A stretch of DNA of 64,000 bases, from assembly GCA_964204605.1 (NCBI GenBank), contig OZ123195.1:682001-746000 (forward strand), read 5' to 3'. Shown here in pieces: positions 8,977 through 18,163 of this stretch. Position numbers and translations under genes: made by a program. The first letter of the stretch is position 1. The number at the start of each line of letters is the position of its first letter. The stretch comes from UBA961 sp014191195 (lineage in GTDB: Bacteria > Bacteroidota > Ignavibacteria > Kapaibacteriales > UBA961). The notes beneath the pieces are model-generated. The model saw only the letters and a program-made list of their open reading frames with translations, was not told the origin of the DNA and ran no database searches.

Positions 8977-9600
8977 TTAATAATTTAATGTGAAGCCAAT
9001 CGCTATCTGAATTCTTGATCCAAAATGCTTGAAATACCCCGAAGATTGTTGTGGCTTAGATATCTTTTTCATAATTCTGATTTCTGGGTTCAGACGTAGA
9101 TCTGAGCCTAAACTTTTACTCAATGAATCTGGTAAGACAACTAGTTGCGGAGTTCTGTAATAGTTAGAAACTCTTATTTGATTAAAAGAAGCAAATCGTA
9201 CTGGTACTTTCCATTCTTTTGTTACATCATCTTTTACTTGTATAAAGATATTAATAGAATCTAATACTAATTGTTTAAACAGTTGTTGATTTGTTACAAA
9301 TGGCGAATCCCTAAGTGGGTCAAAGGCAATTGAATCAATAGAATATGCGATGCTATATATATAAGCCTCTTTGATTTTGTCTCTATTCGATTTGTAAAAA
9401 TTACCTATGGTTCCATTATCATCAATAAAATTATATGAAGTAACAGCAGAAAAAGGTGTCTGAAAATTATTGATAACCTCAATAGTATCAATAACATATT
9501 GAGCTCTTGGTTCTTGAAATACTGTAGGTAATGTATCACAAGATATGAGACAACATATCATAGTGAGACAAAAAAAACTATATATAAAATGTCTTCTCAT
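8977..9600 (-). CDS. Lipoprotein of unknown function
   Basis: 207 residues with a clear lipoprotein signal: MRR, hydrophobic stretch, lipobox LISC at 18-21. The mature part has alternating beta-type segments (TIEVINNFQTPFSAVTSYNF, VKDDVTKEWKVPVRFASF) but no named domain is recognised. The C-terminus ends in IQIAIGFTLNY, with an aromatic last residue like an outer-membrane strand. Its ATG overlaps the upstream stop as TAATG, so translation is probably coupled. Position between an outer-membrane barrel-like protein and a secreted TPR protein suggests an envelope complex; the specific role is unknown. Confidence 0.75.
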   Translation of the reverse strand: MRRHFIYSFFCLTMICCLISCDTLPTVFQEPRAQYVIDTIEVINNFQTPFSAVTSYNFIDDNGTIGNFYKSNRDKIKEAYIYSIAYSIDSIAFDPLRDSPFVTNQQLFKQLVLDSINIFIQVKDDVTKEWKVPVRFASFNQIRVSNYYRTPQLVVLPDSLSKSLGSDLRLNPEIRIMKKISKPQQSSGYFKHFGSRIQIAIGFTLNY

Positions 9601-10640
9601 TAGTAGAAATCAGTATCACGAAAAAAGTATATAGAAAAACCCGAATTTATCATTGTTTGGGATGCTAAAGAAATATCAGTGAAAAAATCAAAAATTCCAT
9701 ATTTGGCTTTTAATCCTACTATCATTTTATATGCATTATCAGACATGAAATTAAATTGCAAATGTTCATTGTTTTTTACTTCTGGATATGGACTATCTAT
9801 TTGGCCATTAACTTTTTTTCTTGCACCATCGAATCCTCCCTGAATATCCTCCCATTGAAATCCAGCATAAATCATAAATGATTTGTTAATTTTCTTACTA
9901 GCATGTACTCCAATAGCAAGTGACGAAAAATGAGATTTAATAGAATCACCAAATGCCATTGAAATTTCATTAAAAGATCCATGCAATGCAATTGCCATTG
10001 TTTGATCATGAAGCAAACCTTTTATAAGCTTATCTATTCTTTGATTATAACCAACTCTTAAAAATGATAGGGATACATCACCTTGATTATAATAAGCTGC
10101 GCAAAATTTGCTTTGAGAATAAATAGGAAGATTCAGAGATAATTGAATGATAGGTAATCCCAGTATAGCGTCAATATTTTTTCCGTCAAGTGAAGCTAAT
10201 GATTTTGCTGTTTGGTTTTGTCCAACTACAAACAATGGCGTTGAAGTACCACCATAAATTGTTGGTTGTTGAATTGTAACTGGATTATGTATTCCAGTTC
10301 CGGTTAATGATTGATATTCTTTGGTATTGTTTACATAAATATCAGGTATGCTTGATGTGTAATTTTTAGCATTTTCTGGAATTTGCATCGCTGCTATTGA
10401 AATATCAAACCCTAAAGAAAAATCATCTTGATAATGAGCTTCAGTGAATAAACTTGAAGTTAAACTTTGATGAATAGTTGTAATTAATGGTTTTAGATAT
10501 AATGGAGCATTTTTTGAATCGATATGGCTAAATTCAGCAGGTATAGTTTTAGGTATATTTTGTGCATATGTATATGTTGCTCCACATCCTAATACAAATA
10601 TTAGACATACAGAGTGCATAAAACCAGATATCGTACACAC
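9600..10640 (-). CDS. Probable outer-membrane beta-barrel protein
   Basis: 346 residues beginning at a GTG (10640) with AAGG about 8 bases before it; an ATG at 10619 is the alternative start, and both give a signal peptide ending TYTYAQ. The mature chain has many alternating beta segments (FSLGFDISIAAMQIP, LPIIQLSLNLPI, SSLAIGVHASKKINKSFMIYAGF) as in Bacteroidota barrels of the DUF6588 type; that family name is a tentative recollection. The C-terminus FSIYFFRDTDFY is aromatic. It begins 9 bases after the DUF1501 stop and overlaps the next lipoprotein start, so it belongs to the five-gene operon. It may be an outer-membrane anchor or channel for the operon's secreted products. Confidence 0.65.
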   Translation of the reverse strand: MCTISGFMHSVCLIFVLGCGATYTYAQNIPKTIPAEFSHIDSKNAPLYLKPLITTIHQSLTSSLFTEAHYQDDFSLGFDISIAAMQIPENAKNYTSSIPDIYVNNTKEYQSLTGTGIHNPVTIQQPTIYGGTSTPLFVVGQNQTAKSLASLDGKNIDAILGLPIIQLSLNLPIYSQSKFCAAYYNQGDVSLSFLRVGYNQRIDKLIKGLLHDQTMAIALHGSFNEISMAFGDSIKSHFSSLAIGVHASKKINKSFMIYAGFQWEDIQGGFDGARKKVNGQIDSPYPEVKNNEHLQFNFMSDNAYKMIVGLKAKYGIFDFFTDISLASQTMINSGFSIYFFRDTDFY

Positions 10641-10649
10641 AATTAAACC

Positions 10650-12242
10650 TTAATGGACAATGCTAAAAGTAAGTATTTCTCGGTTTTGATCTGCTAGGAC
10701 TTCACATATATAAGTTCCATTTTGCAGTAAATCAGTTTGTAGAGGTATTGCATAAAGTCCAGGTATAGCTTCTGAGTTATACACTGTTGAAGAGTACTTA
10801 CCTATAATATCATAGATATTGACTTCTAGCTTTGCAGGATTTTTTAATTCAAAATGGACATGTCCATTCTGTCCATTAGATTGATTGCATGAATAACGAA
10901 GCTTATTATTGTTTTCACCAGCAAATGAATCTGCAACATAACTTATGGGAGATTGTAAATAGGGAAGAGGAACAACTCTTTCTCCAAAAATCTCTGTTAC
11001 TTCTTCTTTGGTAGCCCCAAACCATGTCTGTAATATTTCTGCATATACTCTTCTATAATCAATATTTCTTTGTAAATCATAGTCTAGATCGCCATTTCTA
11101 TCAAAGTTCTGTAAATCTGGGTCATTTCCAAATACATTGGCTTGTACTCTATTTCCAAATGCAAATTGAACAGATGTTGTTCCATGATCTGTACCATTAG
11201 ATCCATTTTCATAAGGCCTTCTACCAAATTCAGACACTGTTAATCCAACAACTTTATTAGCAAATCCTTGAGATAAAGCATCTGCCATAAATTGGCTTAT
11301 TCCATTTGCTAAAGAAGCCATTAAATTGGGATGTAATCCTGAATTATCAGTATTCTGTTGTTGAACATGTGTATCAAAACCACCTAAATAAGCCATATAT
11401 ACTTTGGTTTTTAAACCACCTGAAATAAGCCTAGCAATTGTAGCCATTTGAGCTGGAAATCCTGCTGCATAATTGAGTGAATTTTTACCTTTATCAAATG
11501 CAGATTTTACAACCGTAGAATATGTATCACTTTGCTTAGCAATTGCTTGAATAAAATTATATTCTTCTACATAGGGAGTATTGCCTTGTATGATATCTCG
11601 GCCAGTTGAAGAACCTTGTCCATTTTTAAAGAATTCATCGGGTGAGGATAAAGCAATCCCCATATCACCTTTAGGACTTTTAAATAGCATAGACAAAGAG
11701 CCTCCTAATTGAATACACAAAGGATGTTCGGGCACTTCAATAGGAAAATTCGGTAATTGTGATGAAAAGTATCGTCCTAACCATCCGTCACTCAGTTTAG
11801 CATCAGGTTCTGAAGAATTAATGCCGCTTAACCAAATATCTGTAGATCTAAAATGGGAGAGGTTTGGATTTTCATATCCTGATCCTTGTATAACAGCTAA
11901 TCTTCCTTCTTCAATCAAACCTAAGAAACCATTTTTATATACATTATTTACTAAAGCTGGATGGAAATACACTTTAGAATTAAAAATGCGTTTTGCTTGG
12001 TCTTTTTTAACCGCAATATTGGGTCTTATAGCATAATAATTCGGATCATCTGCAGGAATAATAGTATTTAATCCATCATTACCACCAAACAATTGAATAA
12101 TAATAAGAATAGAATCATCATTCATAACATTTGTACCCAACATTTTTGCTGGATTTAACGCAAATACTGGAATATTACCAAATGTAGCTAATGCACCAGT
12201 TGCTGCGCCAGCTTTAAGGAGAGTGCGTCGATGTATTGTCAT
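10650..12242 (-). CDS. DUF1501 protein with Tat signal and T9SS-type C-terminal domain
   Basis: 530 residues. The N-terminus has a twin-arginine motif (HRRTLLKAG at 4-12) and a hydrophobic stretch, so it should be exported folded by Tat. The DUF1501 body (about 40-450) belongs to the sulfatase/alkaline-phosphatase-like fold; visible signature stretches are IIQLFGGNDGLNTIIPADD, HFRSTDIW, LGGFDTH, VVGLTVSEFGRRPYENGS and GTDHGTT. The last 80 residues are different: a beta domain with LEVNIYDIIGK and an LQNGTYICEV ending, matching T9SS type A sorting domains. Tat export followed by T9SS secretion to the surface is implied. AAGAG precedes the start. It pairs with DUF1800 38 bases upstream, a common combination; the enzymatic activity of these families is not established. 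Confidence 0.9.
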   Translation of the reverse strand: MTIHRRTLLKAGAATGALATFGNIPVFALNPAKMLGTNVMNDDSILIIIQLFGGNDGLNTIIPADDPNYYAIRPNIAVKKDQAKRIFNSKVYFHPALVNNVYKNGFLGLIEEGRLAVIQGSGYENPNLSHFRSTDIWLSGINSSEPDAKLSDGWLGRYFSSQLPNFPIEVPEHPLCIQLGGSLSMLFKSPKGDMGIALSSPDEFFKNGQGSSTGRDIIQGNTPYVEEYNFIQAIAKQSDTYSTVVKSAFDKGKNSLNYAAGFPAQMATIARLISGGLKTKVYMAYLGGFDTHVQQQNTDNSGLHPNLMASLANGISQFMADALSQGFANKVVGLTVSEFGRRPYENGSNGTDHGTTSVQFAFGNRVQANVFGNDPDLQNFDRNGDLDYDLQRNIDYRRVYAEILQTWFGATKEEVTEIFGERVVPLPYLQSPISYVADSFAGENNNKLRYSCNQSNGQNGHVHFELKNPAKLEVNIYDIIGKYSSTVYNSEAIPGLYAIPLQTDLLQNGTYICEVLADQNREILTFSIVH

Positions 12243-12279
12243 ATTATTTCTCTTAATGTTCTTTGTATACTCGTTTAAT

Positions 12280-13830
12280 TTAGCAGAGATGGAAATCAGG
12301 AGCTTTTACTATGTCATTTAATAAGTCTTTAATTCTTAACGCTACCGTGGCTTTTGAATTAAGCATTGTTGTCCATTCATAAGCAGGCTGATTTTTTAAG
12401 AGAACTGCGTCGGTTAAATACATTCTATATCCATCCGTTACACCTAAAGGAAGTAGGATAGCAACAATATTTTTTACCAATTCTACAGCATCATCATATT
12501 GATCAAAACTTTTTACAAAATTTAAGCATTCATCATCTGTTAATACTTTTATGATGTTTTCGATATATACTTTTCTATTTGGATATGTTTTCGTAGTAAT
12601 CCACTTTTGATGGGCTTCCCATCCAGCAACATTTGGAGGATCGATTAAATCTTGATCCATACCTTTTAATGCATTTGCCATATCGGCTTGATATTTATTA
12701 AGTGGACGAGAAATACTTAATGCATATTCAGCTGGGGATTTTATCTGAGCACCTTTTATATACTCACTAAAGAAGAATTCACTTCCAAGCATTACTTCAA
12801 TTAAAGGCCTGATTTCGAATTTGTTATCTTTAAACACTTTGGCAGCTTTTTGGATAAATTCTTCATCTACAACAGCACGATTACTATAAAAAAAGAATAA
12901 GTACACTTTTCTAGCTATAAATCTAGAAATAGCATCTGCTCGTACATCAAAAAGTATATCTATAAGATCATTAACCTCTTCTACTTTTACCAGATATTCT
13001 GTATTTGCAATATCATCTCTAGAAGGAATTGGCATTCCCATAAATTGCTTCGAGCCATTATCATGATCTGGTGGGTGAAAATAGGTATTATAAATACCAT
13101 TTTTGGCTGGCTCATCATTAAACATTCCCACTTTCCATCCGGTTAACACTCTTGCTGCTTCTTTAACATCACCTTCGGTATAATAGCCAATACCGCACGT
13201 ATATAATTCCATTAATTCTCTTGCATAATTTTCATTTGGTCTTCCTTTAATGTTTAAAACATTTCCCAAATACACAAGCATTGATGGATCTAAGGTGATA
13301 TCTTTTACAAAACTTTTAAAATTTCCTAATCTATTTTTACGAATAAGTGCATTTTGTCTATACAGCATTTGAGGTGGAATATATGTATCATCACTTACAA
13401 ATTCAGTTGTAAAAAAACTACTCCAAAACAGGGTAAGTTTCTCGGCTGCAGGTAAAGTTTCTTTATGCATGGCTGTAAGCCACCACGTTTGTAATTGCCC
13501 TTGAAGATTCTTCCAACCTCCTTCGATAGAATTTCTAGTATAGATATCTGCACCTCTTGGATTTTCTGTCGATGAATTAATCCAGCTTGGAGCAGATGGC
13601 TGCATTTCTTCATTACCCAATATCAGTGTAATTGCTTCAGATGCTGATTTCCCAATCAATTGCTTTACTAAAGCTGGGCTTGGGGCAAAACTTAAGCGTC
13701 TAAGTAAATGAGTAGCAGTAAGAGTATCTAAAGGCTTTGTATAGGGATTGATACTTGCATTTAAGGGTTTCTCTACTTTATCACTATGATTATCAGGGAT
13801 GAAAAAGGATAGGAAAGATCTTCTTTTCAT
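12280..13830 (-). CDS. DUF1800 family protein, first gene of the operon
   Basis: 516 residues. Family signatures include THLLRRLSFAPSP near residue 40, FWSSFFTTEF, the NENYARELMELYTCGIG segment, EAARVLTGW, and PNVAGWEAHQKW near 400. DUF1800 proteins are usually found beside DUF1501, as here, but their biochemical function is unknown. The N-terminus MKRRSFLSFF looks like a Tat motif, yet no hydrophobic core follows; the next residues are charged (PDNHSDKVEKP). It may therefore stay in the cytoplasm or depend on a partner for export. It leads five closely spaced genes and is divergent from the Asp-box protein gene across a 332-base region. Confidence 0.9.
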   Translation of the reverse strand: MKRRSFLSFFIPDNHSDKVEKPLNASINPYTKPLDTLTATHLLRRLSFAPSPALVKQLIGKSASEAITLILGNEEMQPSAPSWINSSTENPRGADIYTRNSIEGGWKNLQGQLQTWWLTAMHKETLPAAEKLTLFWSSFFTTEFVSDDTYIPPQMLYRQNALIRKNRLGNFKSFVKDITLDPSMLVYLGNVLNIKGRPNENYARELMELYTCGIGYYTEGDVKEAARVLTGWKVGMFNDEPAKNGIYNTYFHPPDHDNGSKQFMGMPIPSRDDIANTEYLVKVEEVNDLIDILFDVRADAISRFIARKVYLFFFYSNRAVVDEEFIQKAAKVFKDNKFEIRPLIEVMLGSEFFFSEYIKGAQIKSPAEYALSISRPLNKYQADMANALKGMDQDLIDPPNVAGWEAHQKWITTKTYPNRKVYIENIIKVLTDDECLNFVKSFDQYDDAVELVKNIVAILLPLGVTDGYRMYLTDAVLLKNQPAYEWTTMLNSKATVALRIKDLLNDIVKAPDFHLC

Positions 13831-14162
13831 AATTTTTCTACCATATAAATAGGAAATAATCGATGGAAAACATTATTCATACGATCCAAAAGAGAAGTAA
13901 TTCTCATTATTAAATGTGGTGCTATCCATATATACTGTTTGACTTAATGTACATATAAACTTTTATGCTTAGAAACATCTTTAAAATAAGAATTACTCTT
14001 AGTATATACAATAACTTAAGAATAAATAATTTCTGGCTTAGTTTCTACAAACTATACATAACATAGTTAAAAATACATATGATTCCACAGTTGAAATAAA
14101 AACTGAAGTTAATGTCATGTCTATATTATAGTTTTGCACCCATAACATACCACGCATATTAT
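13831..14162. promoter_or_regulatory. Divergent intergenic region without a gene
   Basis: 332 very AT-rich bases between the DUF1800 operon (minus) and the Asp-box protein (plus). It must hold promoters for both, but no convincing box was seen. Two similar segments in inverted orientation, at 13892-13910 and 13984-14002, share AGTAATTCT with a few matches on each side and could bind one regulator; chance similarity in such AT-rich DNA is likely enough that this is weak. An in-frame ATG at 14112 would extend the plus-strand gene by 17 residues, but it would put a non-signal sequence before the signal peptide. Confidence 0.35.
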
Positions 14163-16451
14163 ATGAATACTTTCTTTAAAGCAATTGTCAATATACTTCT
14201 TGTAATTACAAGTGTTGTTGCTATTCAAGCTCAGTGGGAACAAGTTCAATTGCCATCCCCTTTTGGTAATTCATATTATTTAGATGTGTTTTTCTTACCA
14301 TCTAATCCTAATTATGGCTGGATTACTGGTTTTGATGGAAAAGTTCTTAGAACTACTGATGCTGGGAAATCGTGGAATGGTGCGATAATTTTCGGTAATC
14401 CTTTTCTAGAGAGTGTACATTTTCCTTCGCAGATGGTTGGTTATGTTTCTGGGCCAGGTGGTGTATATAAAAGTATTGATGGTGGAATTACATGGAAAGA
14501 TATTACTCCGCCATATACGGTATCACAAATATGGGGATGTTATTTTGTTGATGAAGAAAATGGTTTTGTTGTTGGAGGTGGTTGTAGCATGGACAATCAA
14601 ACCTTTATGAAAACTACAAATGGGGGATTAACTTGGCAAATTAATTATGGTTTTGAAAGTCAATCTGGTATGAGTGATATAATCCTGTATGAAAAAAATG
14701 GTTTGGGATATGCTGTTTCAAGTGGTGTCCTTTGGAAAACCATCAATGGAGGCGATATTTGGACAGTCCTTTCTTATTCTGGGCCTAAATATTGGACAGA
14801 AGAATTAACCAATAAAGGAAATAGTTTTTTATTGCCAACAGCTGGAGAAGATTGTTCGGGGGGAAATAAAACAACTGGATCTTTAAGATTTTCTACTGAT
14901 CGTGGCGGTTCTTGGAATACAACAATAGTTAATAAAGCTATGTTTGGAGCTTATCTTTTAGATCAAAATCGTGGCTGGGCTTGTGGAGATAAAGGTGAAG
15001 TACTTTATACAAGTAATAATGGTAAAAACTGGGAAAAAAAGAATTGTGGCATTGGTTCATCTAATATTGATGATATCTGGTTTATTAATGATACTACAGG
15101 TTGGGCTGTGGGGGAAGGCGTATACCAATATATTATACCTACACAATCTTCATTTATGATTCAAAAACCTAATCCACCTTATTGTTTTGGTTCTTCAATT
15201 ACATTATCTGCTCCAAAAGGGACATATTCTCAATTTTCATGGCATAAAGGTAATAAAAACAATCAAATTTCTAATGAAGATAAGATTATTGTTCAAAGTT
15301 CTGATTGGTATTATTTACAATCCTATAATTATGCTTCATGTACATGGCATCAAGATTCTTTGTTTCTTGAATATTTACCATCACAAAACATATATTTAGA
15401 ATTAAGTGGGGATTCTATTCTATGTAAAGAAGAAGTATTACAAGCTTCTGTAAATGGCCCTGTTCAATCTTGTATGTGGTCTACAACAGAAAAGCAATCC
15501 TCAATATTTATTACTCAATCTGGTGATTATTCGGTTAAAGTTATTGATACAAATGGATGTGTATATATATTTAATACACCCACAATAATTCGTAGTGAAA
15601 ATGTGGATCCCAAAATTTTTGTTAATGGAAAAACTTCTCTTTGTAAAAATGAAAAAACCCAATTACTAGCCCCTTTGGGATTTTCTGTCTATAAATGGAA
15701 TGATGGAGATTCAAGTTTGCAAAAGTTTGTTGATAAGCAAGGAGATTATTGGTTAAGGGTGATTGACAAAAATGGTTGTGAATTTTATACAGATACTGTC
15801 TCGATTGCCGTTCTTTCAATAGAAAATAATATTGAATCATTTTTTTCTTCATCATTTTCATTTGATTCATTGGTTCTTGGTAAGGATTCCTGCATATCAT
15901 TAACGATTAGAAATAAAAACACAAATCAGGATATTTTTATACCATCACCACATTTAGTGCATAATATTGTTTTTTCAATACCTCCTGCACAATTTCCTAT
16001 TCAGATAAAACCAGGTGAAGCATATTCATTTACTATTTGTTTTACACCATATAAAATAGGACTATGGACAGATACTCTTATCATATCTGATACATGTTCG
16101 CCCTTAATTTTACCATTGATTGGTTATGTTAATCAAAGAAATGATTCAGTAATATCTAATTGTACTGTACCAATCACTATTGGCTCGATACAAATGCCTC
16201 CAGAATATGGTAAAGTATTTACAATTGCACCTCATCCTATAACAGAATCATTACATCTTTATATACAACAATCAATGGATATACATAGCCTTTCACTAGT
16301 AAGCCCAATAGGTGAAATATATTCTTTAGATCTTATGAAAAGTAATCTGCATATATATTCACAATTACCAAGCTTTGTTCAAAATGGGTATTATATGCTA
16401 AAAGTTAATAATGAAATGTATTATCCATCATTTCTTATCATTCAACGCTAA
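14163..16451 (+). CDS. Secreted Asp-box/Ycf48-like protein with T9SS-type tail
   Basis: 762 residues from the ATG at 14163, chosen because it starts a signal peptide (MNTFFKAIVNI to AIQAQ). The first 300 residues form a beta propeller with Asp-box units such as RTTDAGKSW, KSIDGGITW, KTTNGGLTW, FSTDRGGSW and TSNNGKNW, in the manner of Ycf48. Then come two or three Ig-like modules in Cys-rich style (SLCKNEKTQLLAP, YKWNDGDSSLQ, YWLRVIDKNGC), an ASH/HYDIN-like beta domain (about 570-660), and a C-terminal T9SS type A-like domain (HPITESLHLYI, NGYYMLKV). It is probably displayed or released at the cell surface. It shares this plan with the triplet at 52-62 kb. Its stop overlaps the next start as TAATG, coupling it to a lipid enzyme gene. 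Confidence 0.85.
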   Translation: MNTFFKAIVNILLVITSVVAIQAQWEQVQLPSPFGNSYYLDVFFLPSNPNYGWITGFDGKVLRTTDAGKSWNGAIIFGNPFLESVHFPSQMVGYVSGPGGVYKSIDGGITWKDITPPYTVSQIWGCYFVDEENGFVVGGGCSMDNQTFMKTTNGGLTWQINYGFESQSGMSDIILYEKNGLGYAVSSGVLWKTINGGDIWTVLSYSGPKYWTEELTNKGNSFLLPTAGEDCSGGNKTTGSLRFSTDRGGSWNTTIVNKAMFGAYLLDQNRGWACGDKGEVLYTSNNGKNWEKKNCGIGSSNIDDIWFINDTTGWAVGEGVYQYIIPTQSSFMIQKPNPPYCFGSSITLSAPKGTYSQFSWHKGNKNNQISNEDKIIVQSSDWYYLQSYNYASCTWHQDSLFLEYLPSQNIYLELSGDSILCKEEVLQASVNGPVQSCMWSTTEKQSSIFITQSGDYSVKVIDTNGCVYIFNTPTIIRSENVDPKIFVNGKTSLCKNEKTQLLAPLGFSVYKWNDGDSSLQKFVDKQGDYWLRVIDKNGCEFYTDTVSIAVLSIENNIESFFSSSFSFDSLVLGKDSCISLTIRNKNTNQDIFIPSPHLVHNIVFSIPPAQFPIQIKPGEAYSFTICFTPYKIGLWTDTLIISDTCSPLILPLIGYVNQRNDSVISNCTVPITIGSIQMPPEYGKVFTIAPHPITESLHLYIQQSMDIHSLSLVSPIGEIYSLDLMKSNLHIYSQLPSFVQNGYYMLKVNNEMYYPSFLIIQR

Positions 16452-16999
16452 TGAAGCACAGTAGCCGCTTTTTTACATTATCAAATATCATAAGTTTATT
16501 ACGTTTGCTATTAGCAATTCCTGTATGCATTGGAATCCTTTATGATTGGTCGGATTCACTTTTACTGATATTGGCATTATTAGCATATATAAGCGATATT
16601 TTAGATGGATTTTTGGCTAGAATGTATAATGATATTTCTGAATGGGGAAAAATATTAGATCCCTTAGCAGACAAGATACTTGTTGGTTCGGCTGCAATTT
16701 CGCTAATGATAGTTGGTAAACTTTCGATATGGTACATTGCATTGGTTCTAGGAAGAGACATAGCCATTTTGATTGCTGGCTTCCTTTCTAGCAGAAAACT
16801 AGGTTATGTATTACCATCTACGTATATAGGCAAAGTTGCTGTAATTACAGTAGCAATTACTTTAATCTGTTCATTTGTTGATTCTTTGTACATATATATT
16901 CAAGCTAGTTATATACTTTCTTCCATCATGCTAATAATTTCTTTTATTCATTATGGAATAAGAATGAAATCATTTCTTTCACCAATAAAAAATGCATAA
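16451..16999 (+). CDS. CDP-alcohol phosphatidyltransferase, PgsA-like
   Basis: 182-residue membrane enzyme. The full CDP-alcohol phosphotransferase motif is present (D49, D52, G53, A56, R57, G66, D70, D74), and the N-terminal LSNIISLLRLLLAIPV resembles phosphatidylglycerophosphate synthase. Length fits PgsA. However, a second PgsA-type domain is fused to PgpA at 42037-43101, so one of the two may use another alcohol, for example phosphatidylglycerol (cardiolipin synthase of the CAP type) or inositol phosphate. It starts within the stop of the Asp-box gene and ends 2 bases before ftsY, so it is translated in a three-gene chain. Confidence 0.85.
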   Translation: MKHSSRFFTLSNIISLLRLLLAIPVCIGILYDWSDSLLLILALLAYISDILDGFLARMYNDISEWGKILDPLADKILVGSAAISLMIVGKLSIWYIALVLGRDIAILIAGFLSSRKLGYVLPSTYIGKVAVITVAITLICSFVDSLYIYIQASYILSSIMLIISFIHYGIRMKSFLSPIKNA

Positions 17000-17001
17000 A
17001 A

Positions 17002-18006
17002 ATGGGTTTATTTGATAGATTTAAACAAAAAGTAACATCAATCGTTGAGCAATCTGGCCTTAATAAATTAACCGAAGGATTAAAAAAAACTCGAAATGCT
17101 TTTGTTAATAGATTAAGACTTGTTCTTGGTTCAGGTAGAAAAATTGATGCACAATTATTATCAGAAATAGAAGAAATTTTGATTACATCTGATATAGGTG
17201 TTCATACAACACTTCATATTATGAATAATGTAAAAGATATCATTAAAAAGGAAGGTTATGAAGATTCTTCTGAAATATATAATCTGATCAAGCAAGAAAT
17301 TCTAGCAATATTAAGTTCTTCATCTAATATCAAATATGATGATTATTACAGCTTGGTACATAATTCTAAACCTCATATTATCATGATGGTTGGAGTGAAT
17401 GGAGTAGGAAAAACCACTACAATAGGGAAGTTAGCTTATAATTTTAAGCAAAAACAAAAAAAAGTGTTAATAGGTGCTGCAGACACTTTTAGGGCCGCTG
17501 CAAATGAACAATTAGAAGTTTGGGCTCAGCGAGCAGATGTAGAAATCATACAGCAAAAACATGGAGCAGATCCAGCTGCTGTAGCTTTCGATACAGTTAA
17601 AGCAGGTTTAACAAGAAATGTAGATGTTATTATTATCGATACGGCAGGTAGATTGCACAATAAAACTGGTCTTATGCAAGAACTTGAGAAAATATCTAGA
17701 GTTATTCAAAAACTAATTCCAGATGCTCCACATGAAGTTTTACTCGCTTTAGATGCTACTACCGGACAAAATGGCCTATTACAAGCAAAAGAATTTGCTA
17801 AGGTTTCTACAGTAACTGGCATCGTGCTTACAAAATTAGATGGCACTGCAAAAGGTGGAATTATTATTCCAATATCTCATGAATTAAACTTACCAGTCAG
17901 ATTTATAGGTATTGGTGAAAAAATTAATGATCTACAGTTTTTTGATGCCGAAGAATATACAGATGCCTTATTTACTAATGAAGAACATGTTATAACTGAC
18001 AATTAA
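17002..18006 (+). CDS. ftsY: Signal recognition particle receptor FtsY
   Basis: 334-residue SRP GTPase that docks ribosome-SRP complexes at the inner membrane. The N domain is at about 1-115, then the G domain with the P-loop GVNGVGKTTT (131-140), DTFRAAANEQL, DTAGRLHNK and TKLDGTAKGG, followed by IGIGEKINDLQFFD, which distinguishes FtsY from Ffh. There is no long acidic A domain, as in many non-proteobacterial FtsY proteins; a short amphipathic start (MGLFDRFKQKVTSIV) probably binds the membrane. Two bases separate it from the phosphatidyltransferase gene. The 157 bases that follow hold no convincing gene. Confidence 0.95.
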   Translation: MGLFDRFKQKVTSIVEQSGLNKLTEGLKKTRNAFVNRLRLVLGSGRKIDAQLLSEIEEILITSDIGVHTTLHIMNNVKDIIKKEGYEDSSEIYNLIKQEILAILSSSSNIKYDDYYSLVHNSKPHIIMMVGVNGVGKTTTIGKLAYNFKQKQKKVLIGAADTFRAAANEQLEVWAQRADVEIIQQKHGADPAAVAFDTVKAGLTRNVDVIIIDTAGRLHNKTGLMQELEKISRVIQKLIPDAPHEVLLALDATTGQNGLLQAKEFAKVSTVTGIVLTKLDGTAKGGIIIPISHELNLPVRFIGIGEKINDLQFFDAEEYTDALFTNEEHVITDN

Positions 18007-18117
18007 AATGTTCAGAAAATTAGAATCTAAAGCAAACAATGTTTTCATGAAAGCTTTTAAGAATGTATATATTTTTTATACATATGATTTGCTAAAATAC
18101 CATCAAATGTGAATATT

Positions 18118-18134
18118 TGTTTCCGCCGGAAACA
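18118..18134. promoter_or_regulatory. Perfect small palindrome upstream of carB
   Basis: TGTTTCC, three bases GCC, then GGAAACA: perfect 7-base arms, 30 bases before the carB start. It is much more GC-rich than its surroundings. No T tract follows, so it is not a terminator. It could be an operator, or an RNA hairpin in the carB leader. The role is not known. Confidence 0.4.
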
Positions 18135-18163
18135 TACCTCATATCATTTTCAAGATAAATCTG

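Noticed and set aside
14112..14162. Longer start of the Asp-box protein
   Set aside because: Would place 17 unrelated residues before an otherwise normal signal peptide.
18008..18112. 34-codon open frame between ftsY and carB
   Set aside because: No ribosome-binding site and low-information composition; likely chance in AT-rich DNA.
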